From Gemmatimonadota bacterium (GTDB lineage: Bacteria > ARS69), in the NCBI GenBank assembly GCA_030747075.1, contig JASLLL010000002.1:62001-126000 (forward strand): a stretch of 64,000 nucleotides of DNA. The letters run 5' to 3'. The notes beneath the pieces were generated by a model, which ran no database searches, was not told where the DNA came from, and saw only the letters and a program-made list of their open reading frames with translations. Position 1 is the first letter of the stretch. Each line of letters begins with the position of its first letter. Below, piece by piece: positions 37,883-47,800 of this stretch. A program made the translations under genes and the position numbers.

Positions 37883-38653
37883 TCAAGAGCCCCCCGACGA
37901 ACCGCCGAGGCTGGCCGCCAGTGTCACCGCCGCACCCGCAAGCACCAGCGCATCCGCGCGCCGGAACGCCAGCGGATGCAGCCTCGTCTGCGTCGCATCC
38001 GACGAGTACCCCCGCGCCTCCATCGCCAGCGCCAGCGTGTCCGCCCGAAGGAGACACCCGGCAAGCAGCGGAACCGCCAGCGGCACCAGCGAGCGAGCAC
38101 GAGCCACGGGCCCTCCGCCGAATACCGCGCCGCGCGCGCGCTGCGCCTGCACGATGCGTTCCGCTTCCTCCATCATGGTCGGGAGGAAGCGGAGCGCCAG
38201 CATCAACACCATGGCCAGATCCCGCACGGGAACACCCACGCGCCTCAGGAACCCGAACGCGGAAGAGAACCCGTCCGCCAGGCGAACCGGCTCCGTCGTG
38301 GAGGTCAGAACGAGCGCGCCGAGCGCCATCCCGACGATCCGGCAGACCATGCGTGCCCCGGACTCCGCGCTCCCGCCCTCCACCAGAAGCAGGTGGACGA
38401 AGAATGTCAGCAGGAGAATCCACGCCAGGCTTCGAAGCGCCCCCGCGATGCACCGGGCGGGAATCCGGGCGAGGACCGCCACTCCCGCGACCGCCGCGAC
38501 CAGCAGCGCCGAGCCCACGGCCCCTGCCCGCCAGAGGACCACTGTGAGAACCACGAATGCCAGAAGGCTGGTCCTCGGGTCCAGTCGGTGGACTGGAGAA
38601 TCCAGCGCCAGATACCTGCCGAGAGCAACATCCCGGCGGAACGCGAACCTCAT
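37883..38653 (-). CDS. ecfT: ECF transporter transmembrane subunit EcfT (CbiQ family)
   Basis: A 256-residue membrane protein with five or six helices and the two coupling motifs (QRARGAVFG and MEARGYSSDA) through which EcfT contacts its ATPases. The N-terminus LGRYLALDSPVHRLDPRTSLLAF is characteristic of the family. It would form the core of a vitamin or metal ECF importer with EcfA ATPases and an S-component. No EcfA gene lies in this window, so the ATPases must be elsewhere. It is the first gene of the long minus-strand run; its ATG is at 38653. Confidence 0.92.
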   Translation of the reverse strand: MRFAFRRDVALGRYLALDSPVHRLDPRTSLLAFVVLTVVLWRAGAVGSALLVAAVAGVAVLARIPARCIAGALRSLAWILLLTFFVHLLLVEGGSAESGARMVCRIVGMALGALVLTSTTEPVRLADGFSSAFGFLRRVGVPVRDLAMVLMLALRFLPTMMEEAERIVQAQRARGAVFGGGPVARARSLVPLAVPLLAGCLLRADTLALAMEARGYSSDATQTRLHPLAFRRADALVLAGAAVTLAASLGGSSGGS

Positions 38654-38765
38654 GGACTTTGCCTCGAACCGGACTGCCTGGGAGCTTTGGGCGATCAGGA
38701 AGGGCGGAACATATCACTCCGCCCCGGGAGGGTCAACGCGAGGGCTGCGAGCGGGCCGCCAAACC

Positions 38766-38774
38766 TGATATACT
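38766..38774 (+). promoter_or_regulatory. Extended -10 promoter candidate for the secreted deiminase
   Basis: TG-a-TATACT (TG at 38766-38767, hexamer 38769-38774) makes a good extended -10 element; the -35 region (CTGCGA) is weak. The ATG at 38827 follows about 50 bp later, with a GAGGAG ribosome site before it. Confidence 0.5.
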
Positions 38775-38826
38775 GGGCCGATCCTCCCCCCGGGAGACTC
38801 CGATCGCCCTTCTCCGAGGAGACTTC

Positions 38827-40596
38827 ATGCACCGCACCGGAAGCGTCGTCACGATTCTGAGCACCGTGCTGGCACTGTCCGCCTTTCCCGCCATGGCCGA
38901 ACGCGACGTGGACGACCTGGAAGAGCTCCTCCCGCACCGGGAGACGCTGCGTGAACGGCTCCTGTGGGAAGGGAATAGGGACGCGCTCCCGCCCGCCCGC
39001 GCCGCCGACCCGCCTCCCGCCGCGCCGGTTCGGAACTGCGCCGAGTGGGAACCGTGCACCGGAGTCCTGATCCGCTATCCGCTGGGACTGCCGTACGAGC
39101 TGCTTCGCGAGTTCGATGACGATGTCACGCTGCATGTCGTCGTCCGGAGTTCGTCGCAAGGGGCCGCCATTTCGAACATGACCGCAAACGGTGTGGACAT
39201 GGGCCGGGTGGAGTTCCTCGTCAAGTCGAACGACTCCATCTGGACCCGGGACTACGGACCGTGGTTCGTCTTTGACGGGAACGGAGACATCGCGATCGTG
39301 GACCACACCTACAACCGTCCCTGGCGCCCGAACGACAACGCCGTCAACGGACACTTTGGTACGCAGCAGGGGATTCCGGTTGTCAGCCACGACATGTTCC
39401 ACGCTGGCGGGAACTACATGACCGACGGCGCGCACATCGGGATGTCCACGGATCTCGTCTACAACGAGGCCGCGTCCGAGAACGGGATGTCCAGCGCGCA
39501 GGTGGATCAACTGATGCTCGACTACTACGGCATCACGGACTACGAAGTGGTGTCCGACATTTCCGGCAGCGGAATCCACCACATCGACACCTGGGCGAAG
39601 TTCCTGGATGAAGAGACCGTGCTGGTGAAGGAGGTGTGGAGCTCCCACTCCACCTATGCGGCGCTTGAGCAGCGGGCAACGCTCCTGGCGTCTCTGGCTT
39701 CCTCCACCGGGCGCAACTATGCCGTCCATCGCGTCTACTGCCACAACATCGGCTGGAACGACCCCGCCGCCTACACGAACAGCCTCATCTTGAACGATCA
39801 AATCTATGTGCCCGCATTCGGGAACGCGTCCCGGGACAGTGCCGCCGTGGACGCCTACCGCGCGGCGGCCCCGGGCTACGATGTCCGCGCCCACTACTAC
39901 TCCGGGTTCATCACCGACGACGCGCTTCACTGCCGCGCCAAGGGCGTCATGGACCGGGGGATGCTTCGCGTGGAGCACATTCCCGTCCGTGAGACGACCG
40001 CCGCACCCGTGCTGATTTCGGCCGTGGTGGACGATCGCAGCGGCGCGGGGATCGCGGCGGTGGAACTGCACTACCGGTACGCCGGAGACATCTGGAGATC
40101 CGACCCGATGACCGCTGTCGGCGGGGACTCCTACGAAGCGTTTCTCGGCGTCGGGACCGGTCTCCCCCTGGCTGCGGACACGACGCTCGTGGAGTACTAC
40201 ATCCACGCGACGGACCTCACCGGGCGAAGCGCCGGCATGCCGAGAGTGGAGCCGGCACACTGGTACACCTTCCCGATGGTCGGAGGATCTCCGGTGGGCG
40301 TGGAGTCGATGGGGACGGAATCGGCCCTGGCACCGCGCGTCGCGCCGAACCCGGTGCGCGGATCGACAACATTTTCGTTCGAACTCCGAACCGCCGATGA
40401 AGTGCAGCTCTCGGTATACGACATCACCGGACGGCGCGTGGCGACGCTTGTGGAAGGAGTGCGTCCCGCCGGGGAAAACCGCATCCACTGGGACACCAGG
40501 GATGACCAGGGACGGAGTGTGGCGTCCGGCGTCTACTTCTTCCGGCTTCGCACCGCGGGGATCCGGTACTCCCGGCCGGTGCAGGTGGTGCGTTAG
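38827..40596 (+). CDS. Secreted agmatine-deiminase/PPAD-type enzyme with FlgD-like C-terminus
   Basis: A 589-residue exported protein with a signal peptide (cleavage after AMA, residue 24). Residues 65-395 form a guanidine-modifying (agmatine deiminase / Porphyromonas peptidylarginine deiminase) domain. All catalytic positions are found: Asp142 in WTRDYGPW, His252 and Asp254 in HHIDTWAKF, Asn318 in YTNSLI, Cys369 in ALHCRAKG. An Ig-like domain (about 395-500) and a FlgD Ig / type IX C-terminal domain (510-589, ITGRRVATLVEG, SGVYFFRL) follow, the same order as in PPAD. It may citrullinate proteins or peptides outside the cell; free agmatine is an alternative substrate. Confidence 0.9.
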   Translation: MHRTGSVVTILSTVLALSAFPAMAERDVDDLEELLPHRETLRERLLWEGNRDALPPARAADPPPAAPVRNCAEWEPCTGVLIRYPLGLPYELLREFDDDVTLHVVVRSSSQGAAISNMTANGVDMGRVEFLVKSNDSIWTRDYGPWFVFDGNGDIAIVDHTYNRPWRPNDNAVNGHFGTQQGIPVVSHDMFHAGGNYMTDGAHIGMSTDLVYNEAASENGMSSAQVDQLMLDYYGITDYEVVSDISGSGIHHIDTWAKFLDEETVLVKEVWSSHSTYAALEQRATLLASLASSTGRNYAVHRVYCHNIGWNDPAAYTNSLILNDQIYVPAFGNASRDSAAVDAYRAAAPGYDVRAHYYSGFITDDALHCRAKGVMDRGMLRVEHIPVRETTAAPVLISAVVDDRSGAGIAAVELHYRYAGDIWRSDPMTAVGGDSYEAFLGVGTGLPLAADTTLVEYYIHATDLTGRSAGMPRVEPAHWYTFPMVGGSPVGVESMGTESALAPRVAPNPVRGSTTFSFELRTADEVQLSVYDITGRRVATLVEGVRPAGENRIHWDTRDDQGRSVASGVYFFRLRTAGIRYSRPVQVVR

Positions 40597-40605
40597 CGCG
40601 GCGGC

Positions 40606-42165
40606 CTACTTCGCTTCCGGCACGGCCCACCCCCGGCGCCGGAAGCGGGCCATCGCCAGGAGAATGACGGACCCCGCGATACCCACCCACGACCAGAGCC
40701 CGGGGGCCAGCGAGTAGATCGTGCGGCCCTCGCGAAGCGGCACATCCACGACCGACACCGTTCGTTCAAAGAGCGCCGTCTCTCCGAAGGTGCGCCCGAA
40801 CGGGTCGATCCCCATGGAAATCCCGGAGTTCGCGGCGCGCGCCATCCCGCATCCGGTCTCGACACATCGAACGGTCGCCATCCGGGCATGCTGCTCCGCA
40901 CCGGAGCCTGCGCCGAACCACGAGTCGTTCGTGATGGCCACCAGCATCTCCGCGCCCTCCTCGACATACTTTGCCGAAAGGCCGGGAAAGATGGCCTCGA
41001 AGCAGACAAGTGCGCCGAAGCCCCAGTCGCCCGGATGGAAGACGATGGGAAAAGTTCCGGGAAGGAAGTCCGCTTCGCCGAAGTCCAGGCGATTCAGAAA
41101 CGGAAGCACGGCGGTGAAGGGCAGCCGCTCTCCGAAAGGAACCAGCAGGATCTTGTCCATACGCCCGCCCAGGAACCCGCGCGAGTCCATGAACGCCCCC
41201 GAGTTCGTGTAGGTCACCCGGCCGCCGTCGCGTACCTGATAGTCCGGCGTACCCAGAAAGATCGGGACGCCTGTCTCCCGCGCGAGGTCTTCCACAAACG
41301 GACGCCACCTTGCGTCCTTGAGCAGGTAACAGGGTGCGGCAGTCTCCGGCCACACGACAAACTCCGCTCCCGCTTCGATCCCCTTTCGGGTCAGTTGCGC
41401 CAGCGTTTCGAAATGGATCGGGCGAAGGTCCGCGTTCCACTTCGTCTCGTTGGCGATATTGGGCTGCACCAGCGCGCACCGCACGGTTTTCCAGTCGCCA
41501 CCGTGCTCGATTCGTTCACGCCCCGCCGCAAGTGGCAGTGCGATGACCAGAAGAGTCGTGGCCAGACGAAACACCGGACGGCGGCCGGGGAACCCGGCAA
41601 GGATCCCGTTCACCAGCACAATCCACGCGGTCAATCCACCCACACCCACGACGGACGCGGCCTGGAGCGCGGGCAGGAAGGGAACCTGCGAATACCCCGC
41701 TTCGCCCCACGGAAAGCCCATCTCTCCGGTGCCGCGCAGCACCTCCGCCGCCGTCCACAGAAGGGGCGCCACCACAAACGCCGGGATGCGCGTCCGGCTT
41801 CTCACGCGGACATAGGCCAGCGAGAAGAGGGCCGGATAGACCCCCAGGTAGAGCGGGACGGCGAGAGTCGCCGGGTATCGAACCCAGGGGATCGTGAGAG
41901 TCGGCGCGTCGAGAAGCGCAATCCACCAAAGGAGCGGCAGGAAGAATGCGAACCCGAAGAGGAACCCCGCGCGAACCGCGGACACGCCGGTGCGCGGCGC
42001 GCCGGTGCGAGCTTCGGCCGCCAGCGATTCGAGCGCGCGCAGGAAGGGAATCAGCGCGACCCACGCGACGGGAAACGCGGAGAAGGGTGGAAACGCGAAC
42101 GCGAGCAGAAGCCCCGACACAAGGCTCCGGGCCGCGTAGGACCCCCGCACGGTAGGACGGGTCAC
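40606..42165 (-). CDS. lnt: Apolipoprotein N-acyltransferase
   Basis: A 519-residue inner-membrane enzyme that adds the third acyl chain to lipoproteins. Eight or so hydrophobic helices surround a nitrilase domain with the triad Glu274 (WPETA), Lys338 (MDKILLVPFGE) and Cys388 (LVCFEAIFP), almost the same numbering as in E. coli Lnt. Its presence marks a Gram-negative type envelope. Start is GTG at 42165, overlapping the apgM stop (GTGA). The stop is nine bases from the convergent deiminase gene. Confidence 0.96.
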   Translation of the reverse strand: MTRPTVRGSYAARSLVSGLLLAFAFPPFSAFPVAWVALIPFLRALESLAAEARTGAPRTGVSAVRAGFLFGFAFFLPLLWWIALLDAPTLTIPWVRYPATLAVPLYLGVYPALFSLAYVRVRSRTRIPAFVVAPLLWTAAEVLRGTGEMGFPWGEAGYSQVPFLPALQAASVVGVGGLTAWIVLVNGILAGFPGRRPVFRLATTLLVIALPLAAGRERIEHGGDWKTVRCALVQPNIANETKWNADLRPIHFETLAQLTRKGIEAGAEFVVWPETAAPCYLLKDARWRPFVEDLARETGVPIFLGTPDYQVRDGGRVTYTNSGAFMDSRGFLGGRMDKILLVPFGERLPFTAVLPFLNRLDFGEADFLPGTFPIVFHPGDWGFGALVCFEAIFPGLSAKYVEEGAEMLVAITNDSWFGAGSGAEQHARMATVRCVETGCGMARAANSGISMGIDPFGRTFGETALFERTVSVVDVPLREGRTIYSLAPGLWSWVGIAGSVILLAMARFRRRGWAVPEAK

Positions 42166-43373
42166 GCGCCGAACTTCTGGAGGCGGCCGGCGGCGGCAAG
42201 CGCTTCGGCCATGATCTCACGCGCGGGGAACCTCCCCAGCGAACCGGTGCGGCAGACGGTCTCGCCGAAGGCGCGCGTCTCGTCCACGAATGCGTGCCCG
42301 CCGCGCAGGAGAATCGGCACCGGATGCGAAGAGTGCGACCCCATGAGTGCGGGTGTGGAGTGATCTCCCGTCACGATCATGATATCCGGTGCGGCCGCCT
42401 CCACCTTCGGCAGGAGTGCGTCCACCTCCTCGATGACGCTCACCTTGCGGTCGAAGTCGGCGTCCTCTCCGGCGGAGTCGGTCTGCTTGATGTGCAGGTA
42501 GACAAAGTCCGAGTTGCCGAGCGCATCGGGGAGCAGGTCAAACCCCTCTTCGATCGACGCGGGGGTCGGGGCCACGCCCATGCCGACCAGCCGCGCCAGA
42601 CCGCGGTACATGGGGTACTGGGCGATGGCAATGCCGCGCAGTCCGTACCGTTCGTGGAAGGACCGGGGCGGATCCCACCCCGCGAATCCGCGGAGGAGGA
42701 CATCGTTCGCTGCGGGTTCGCCCGCCAGAATCTCACGCGCCCGGGTGACGAACTCGCCCGCCACGGCAGCGGTCCGCGCCGCGCACGGATCGTCGGCGGT
42801 GGGCGCGGGATCTCTCGCGGGAACTCCGGTACACTGCGGATCGGTATCCGCCACATCCCCGGAGAGCCCCTCCCCGCGGAAGACGACGACGGCGCGGTGC
42901 TCCTTCTCCGCACAGACCGTCACTTCCACGCCGGGAATCCGAATCCCCCCGGCAAGGAGCGCGGCGACACGCTCTCCGTCTTCCGACGAGATCCTCCCCG
43001 CGCGCCGATCCGCAATGTTCCCGTCCGGGCCGCGTGTCGCGAAGTTGATGCGTGCCGCCACATCCCGGGCAGTCAGCGACAGCTCCGCACCCAGCGCCGA
43101 CAGGACGCCCCGGCCGACATTGTCCGCCACCGGGTCGTATCCAAAGAGCCCCAGATGCGCCGGGCCGCTCCCCGGCGTGATTCCCCGCGCGATGGGATCA
43201 TGGAGACCGGTGGCGCCCTCGGCCGCCCAGCGGTCCAGATTCGGCGACTCCGCCGACTCCAGCTCCGTGCGCCCGGTCTTCGGATGGGGAAGCCCGCCCA
43301 GCCCGTCGAGGACGAGCAACAGGATCTTCGAGTCTGACGGCTGTGCCAATGAGGAGAGAATCCCCCGGTTCAT
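42162..43373 (-). CDS. apgM: Cofactor-independent phosphoglycerate mutase, archaeal type
   Basis: A 403-residue metalloenzyme of the alkaline-phosphatase superfamily, interconverting 3- and 2-phosphoglycerate. N-terminal LLLVLDGLGGLPHP and LDRWAAEGATGLHDPIARGITPGSGPAH match ApgM, not GpmI or GpmA; LHIKQTDSAGEDADF and TGDHSTPALMGSHSSHPVPIL supply metal ligands. ApgM is common in archaea and scattered in bacteria. ATG at 43373; a 400-bp intergenic stretch lies upstream. Confidence 0.95.
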   Translation of the reverse strand: MNRGILSSLAQPSDSKILLLVLDGLGGLPHPKTGRTELESAESPNLDRWAAEGATGLHDPIARGITPGSGPAHLGLFGYDPVADNVGRGVLSALGAELSLTARDVAARINFATRGPDGNIADRRAGRISSEDGERVAALLAGGIRIPGVEVTVCAEKEHRAVVVFRGEGLSGDVADTDPQCTGVPARDPAPTADDPCAARTAAVAGEFVTRAREILAGEPAANDVLLRGFAGWDPPRSFHERYGLRGIAIAQYPMYRGLARLVGMGVAPTPASIEEGFDLLPDALGNSDFVYLHIKQTDSAGEDADFDRKVSVIEEVDALLPKVEAAAPDIMIVTGDHSTPALMGSHSSHPVPILLRGGHAFVDETRAFGETVCRTGSLGRFPAREIMAEALAAAGRLQKFGA

Positions 43374-43773
43374 CCTTCACCTCCAGAGTCGATCGGGGAG
43401 AGTATCATGCGGCGATGGAAGCGACCATGCCCGGTCCCACCGGAACCTCCGGTACCGCCTGACCGGAACCATTTGGGTCGCTTCCGGCCTTCGTGGGCCA
43501 GGCCACGCACGAGATTTCGGAAAAGCCCGGGGCCAGCAGGGACGCTAAGTTGCGGTGCGAACAGGAGTTGCAACTTAGTTCGGAAAATCTGCCCAGATCG
43601 CGGAGTATTGGCCCGCAACTTGCAGTATTCCCGGACGCAGCGCGGAAGGACCCCCTTCCGGGAATCAGCGTTTCGAATGGCTGCATTCGGACGGACCAGA
43701 CGGCGATCGGGAAATGCGTGCAGGGGGGAGCCGCTTTCCGCAGGTCGCCGTCGGCCGCCGACTCCTCGGCTCA
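43374..43773. other. 400-bp intergenic stretch with several perfect inverted repeats
   Basis: No convincing gene was found on either strand between apgM and the asparaginase gene; readings here are Arg/Pro-rich and family-less. The stretch holds three perfect inverted repeats: GGAAGCGACC/GGTCGCTTCC (43417-43426 and 43476-43485), CTAAGTTGC/GCAACTTAG (43545-43553 and 43570-43578) and CGGAAGG/CCTTCCG (43643-43649 and 43654-43660). CCGGAACC also occurs twice directly within the first pair. It could be the apgM leader, a small RNA or old repeat remains. Confidence 0.5.
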
Positions 43774-44796
43774 TCAAGGCGCCTCCCCACCCTCGGCGCG
43801 GATGAACCGCCCCACCTCCGTCCCGGCCCGGTTGACAAGCGGCGCCGAGTGAAACGGCGCGAGCGCGGCCAGTCCCGCGTCGTCCAGAACTCCCAGGCTC
43901 CGCAATGCTCCCGCCACGGCGAAGTACCGGCTTCGGTCGTCCCCCGCCTCCGCCTTCGCGACCAGCCCCCTCCCGCGGCCGTCGTCATCGGTCCAGGCGG
44001 CTGCGTAGAACCCCTCGGCCCCGGTCTTGGCCAGAAGGGGCCGGTTTGCGACACGCACCACTTCCGTGCAGAAGCGGCCGGTCCCCCCCACCATCTCCGG
44101 GTGGCTGGTCATCGCGCGGAAGATCCTGGCGGAAGCGCCCCGCCAGCGGTCCGGCCCTTTCCCGGCCGCGAACTTCGCCAGCGCCCGGGCAAAGGACTCC
44201 ACCGGCAGGCGGAAGGTGGGCAGGCCACATCCGTCTGTGGCGTGGGTCACCGAGTCCGGATCGACTCCCGCATACTCCGCGAGAAGCGTGCGAATCTCCC
44301 TCTGGAGCGGATGATCCGGCGAGAGGTACCCCTCCGTCTCCCAGCCGCGATGCCGACAGACTGCCAGCATCCCCGCGTGCTTTCCGGAGCAGTTGTTGTG
44401 GAGGGCGCCCGGAGTCTCCCCCGCGCGGATCATGCGGTACCAGGTGGGTTCGTGAACCGGCTCGTGGGGGCCGCACTGCAGGTCCGCTTCAAGAAGCCCC
44501 GCCCGCGAGAGAATCTCCTCCACGGCGCGCAGGTGGAAAGGCTCGGAACTGTGCGACGCACAGCAGACGGCCAGCTGGCGGTCGTCCAGCCCGAGAGCGT
44601 CCGCCGTCCCGGATTCGACCAGCGGAAGCGCCTGAAACATCTTCGCGCTGCTGCGAAGGAAGGAGACCCACGATGGATCTCCGAGACTCGCAAGCACCCG
44701 CCCCGAATCGTCGATGACGGCCAGAATGCCCCGATGACGAGACTCCGGGAATCCGCCTCGCTCGACAATCATCCAGGGTTCAAAGATCCGTTTCAT
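43774..44796 (-). CDS. Asparaginase II (thermolabile, Rhizobium AnsA type)
   Basis: A 340-residue protein of the Asparaginase_II family, which hydrolyses L-asparagine and is unrelated to the classical AnsA/B fold. Family marks: ERGGFPESRHRG at the N-terminus, LRSSAKMFQALPLVESG, CASHSSEPFH, NNCSGKHAGML (the active Ser-Lys region) and DGCGLPTFRLP. ATG at 44796. It is monocistronic or lies after sbcC (51-bp gap). Probably cytoplasmic, with no signal peptide. Confidence 0.92.
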   Translation of the reverse strand: MKRIFEPWMIVERGGFPESRHRGILAVIDDSGRVLASLGDPSWVSFLRSSAKMFQALPLVESGTADALGLDDRQLAVCCASHSSEPFHLRAVEEILSRAGLLEADLQCGPHEPVHEPTWYRMIRAGETPGALHNNCSGKHAGMLAVCRHRGWETEGYLSPDHPLQREIRTLLAEYAGVDPDSVTHATDGCGLPTFRLPVESFARALAKFAAGKGPDRWRGASARIFRAMTSHPEMVGGTGRFCTEVVRVANRPLLAKTGAEGFYAAAWTDDDGRGRGLVAKAEAGDDRSRYFAVAGALRSLGVLDDAGLAALAPFHSAPLVNRAGTEVGRFIRAEGGEAP

Positions 44797-44847
44797 AGGG
44801 CGGGATCGTGGCTCATTCGAAGCGCAATCGCCAGCGGGAAAAAGGCG

Positions 44848-47800
44848 TCAGACGACGAAGCGGGCCGAACTGCCGCGCCGTCCGCGAGTGATCTCCAGCC
44901 GGGCCGGAACCTGCGTCCTCAGTTCGGAGACATGGGAGATGATTCCGACCAGCCGTCCCGTGGCCTGAATCTCTGAAAGCGCCTTCATTGCGAGTTCCAG
45001 CGACTCCGTGTCCAGCGTGCCGAATCCTTCGTCGACAAAGAGGGTCTCCAGGCGCACGCCGCCCGAGTACGACTGCACGACCTCCGCCAGGCCCAGTGCC
45101 AGCGACAGCGCCGCGAGGAAGCTCTCGCCGCCGGAAAGCGTGGCGACCGGACGCTCGACGCCCGTGTAGGTGTCGTTGACCGCAAGATCCAGCCCCCCCG
45201 CGCGGCGGCCGTCAACGCGCTCTGAAGCGCGGCGCAGCTCGAACCGGCCGGAACTCATCACGCGGAGACGATCCGTGGCAACCCGAAGCGCGTGGTCAAG
45301 AAAGGCTCCGAGAACAAACCGCTGGAAGGCAATGCCCGGCGCGTTCGCGCCTTTTCCGTTGGCGATCTCTGCGACACGCCCGACGACGCCGTGGCGTTCC
45401 TCGCGGTCGGTGAGCTTCTCCGCGGTCTTCGCGAGGTCGGCGAGCCATGCACCCATCTGCTCCCGATTCGCCCGCATCCCGCCCGCCGCTTCGTTCGCGT
45501 CGTCGTGGGCGGCCCCCGCGCGATCGGCGACCTCCCGCAGCGCGGGGATGTCCGGCGCGGCGATCCCGTCGGCTGCCTCTTTCGCAAGCCGGACACGCTC
45601 CCGGGCCGCCGTGAGCGCCCGGTCGTGTTCGCGAATCCGTCCGTCGAGCGCATCGACCACCGCTTCCGAGCGGACCGCCGCGCCCTGTTCGCTTTCGCTC
45701 GCAAACCCCGCTTCGGCGAGCTTCTCTCCGGCCGCGCTCGCCTGCTTCTCGTGCTGCTTCCGGGCCGCCTTGTCCGCCCCAAGCGCGGACGCGCGCTCCG
45801 CCTTCGCTCCCGCGGTGGCTTCCTTCGCGTCCTCGGCCTCTTTCCGCGCATCGGTCAGCGCGCACTCCAGCGCGTCCGCTTCCTCGCGCGCGGCAGCGAG
45901 CCCGGCCTCCAGCGCGCCTTCGGGGCGAAGCTCCTCCGGGATGGCCTCCTGCTTCTCCGCGGACACCGCGTCGGCCGCGGCGGCCGCTTCCGCGAGGCTT
46001 CGGCCCTCCTTCTCCAGCTCGGCATGATCCGAGCCGAGACCCTCCCGCGCTTTCTCCGCCGTCTTCACATCCTCCAGAAGAGACTCCACCCGCGTCCGGG
46101 CAAGGTCCGCCTCTTCCGCGGAATCCTCCAGCACTTTCCGTTCCTCCGCCAGCGCACCCGGTTCCCGCGATGCGGCGTCACCCAATCCCCCGGCAAGCGT
46201 GCTTCGCGTGGAATCCAGCGAGGCCACGGCCAGACCCGCCTCCGCTGCCTCGTCGCGAAGGTCGGCCAGCGCGTCGGAAGCCGCCGCTTCCGCGTCACGG
46301 GCGTCGGTCACGCCCGCCTCTGTCGGGAGATCCTTCGCCGCACGCGCGGGGTCCGGGTGCTCCTGTGATCCGCACACGGGACACGCTTCCCCGTCCGCCA
46401 GCCCCCTCGCGAGGTGCGCCGCCTGCCCCTTCTGCCACGCGGCCTCCCGCTTCTCCCGAAGAGCCTTCGCCGAGGTGAGTTCCTTCTCCGCGCACTCCAG
46501 ACTTGTGGCGAACCCCTCCTGCTCTTTCCGCGCGGTCGTGAGTGCCTTATCCAGTTTCTCAAGCCTCACGCGATCCTCGTGCGCACGACGCGCCGCCACG
46601 ACACGCACGGACAGGCCCTCGGCTCCGGAGGCCGTCTTCCGCACACGGTCCAGTTCCTCGCGCAGTTCTTTCAGCCGGGTGTCCGCCCTGGTGATCCGAG
46701 CCGCCAGTGTCTCTTTCTTCTCCGCCGCCTCGGTGGCCTTGCCCCTCGCCTTCCGCGATGCTTCCCGCGCGGCCTCGATCCCGGCGACCTTCCCGGTGAG
46801 CGCGTCGAGTTCCGTCACACGCGCGGCCGCCTTCCTGCGGTCGGGATCCCGCTTCCGCTCCCGCGCAAGGCGGTCCTCAGTCTCCTTCTTCTCGCCCTCG
46901 GCCTTCGTCAGGGCTGATTCCGCGTCGGCGAATCTCCGGGCCGCGTCCCCGGCTTCTTCCGCACGCTTCGCGAGACTCGCCAGCACCGGAACCAGCGGCT
47001 CCGCCTTCCGTGCCCGGGCCAGATCCCGTCGGTCCGCATCGATCTTCTCCCCGCGGTCCGCCACGGCCTTCCGCGCCGTCCCGGCCGCCACCACTTCCTC
47101 CAGTTTCTTCGCGTCCTCATGCCCCGCGGACAGCCGCTTCTCCGCTTCGGCCGCCAGTTTCCCCAGTTTCTCAACCTGGAGGGCGTGCCTGTTCATCTCC
47201 GCGAGAAGCGCCTCTTCCTGCGTGCGAAGCGCGTCCCCGGAATCCGCCCCCGCCTGCTCCAGCACGGTGCTCCGCCGGTCTCTCAGGCTGCCCACTTCCT
47301 TCTTGAGCACGGCCGCCTTCTCCTTCAGCGCCACTTCGATCCGACGGTAGAGCCCCGTGTGGAAGAGCCGCTGGAGGATCTCCTCGCGACCCTTCGAGTC
47401 CGCAAGGAGGAGCCTCCGGAACTGACCCTGCGGCAGGAGGATGACCTGCCGGAACTGCCGCTCCTCGAGCCCGAGCAACTCCTCCGCATGCGTGGTGACC
47501 TTCCGCGCCCCGTCCGCAAGCACGCGACCTTCCGGATTCTCCGGCCCTGCGTCGGTGATCTCCCAGAGTGTCGCGGAATCGGGAGCGGTGGTCGTTCCGG
47601 CGCCGCGCTTTCTGGGACGCTCCTGCCGGGGTGCCCGCATCACGCGATAGCTTCTTGCACCCAGCGAAAACTCGAACTCCACCTCCGTCGCGGTCTCCGG
47701 GTCCGCCCAGTCGCTTCGCATGTCCGCGCCTTTTCGCTCGTCCCGCCCGCCGGACGCCACTCCGTAAAGCGCGAAGCAGATGGCGTCGAGCAGCGTGGTC

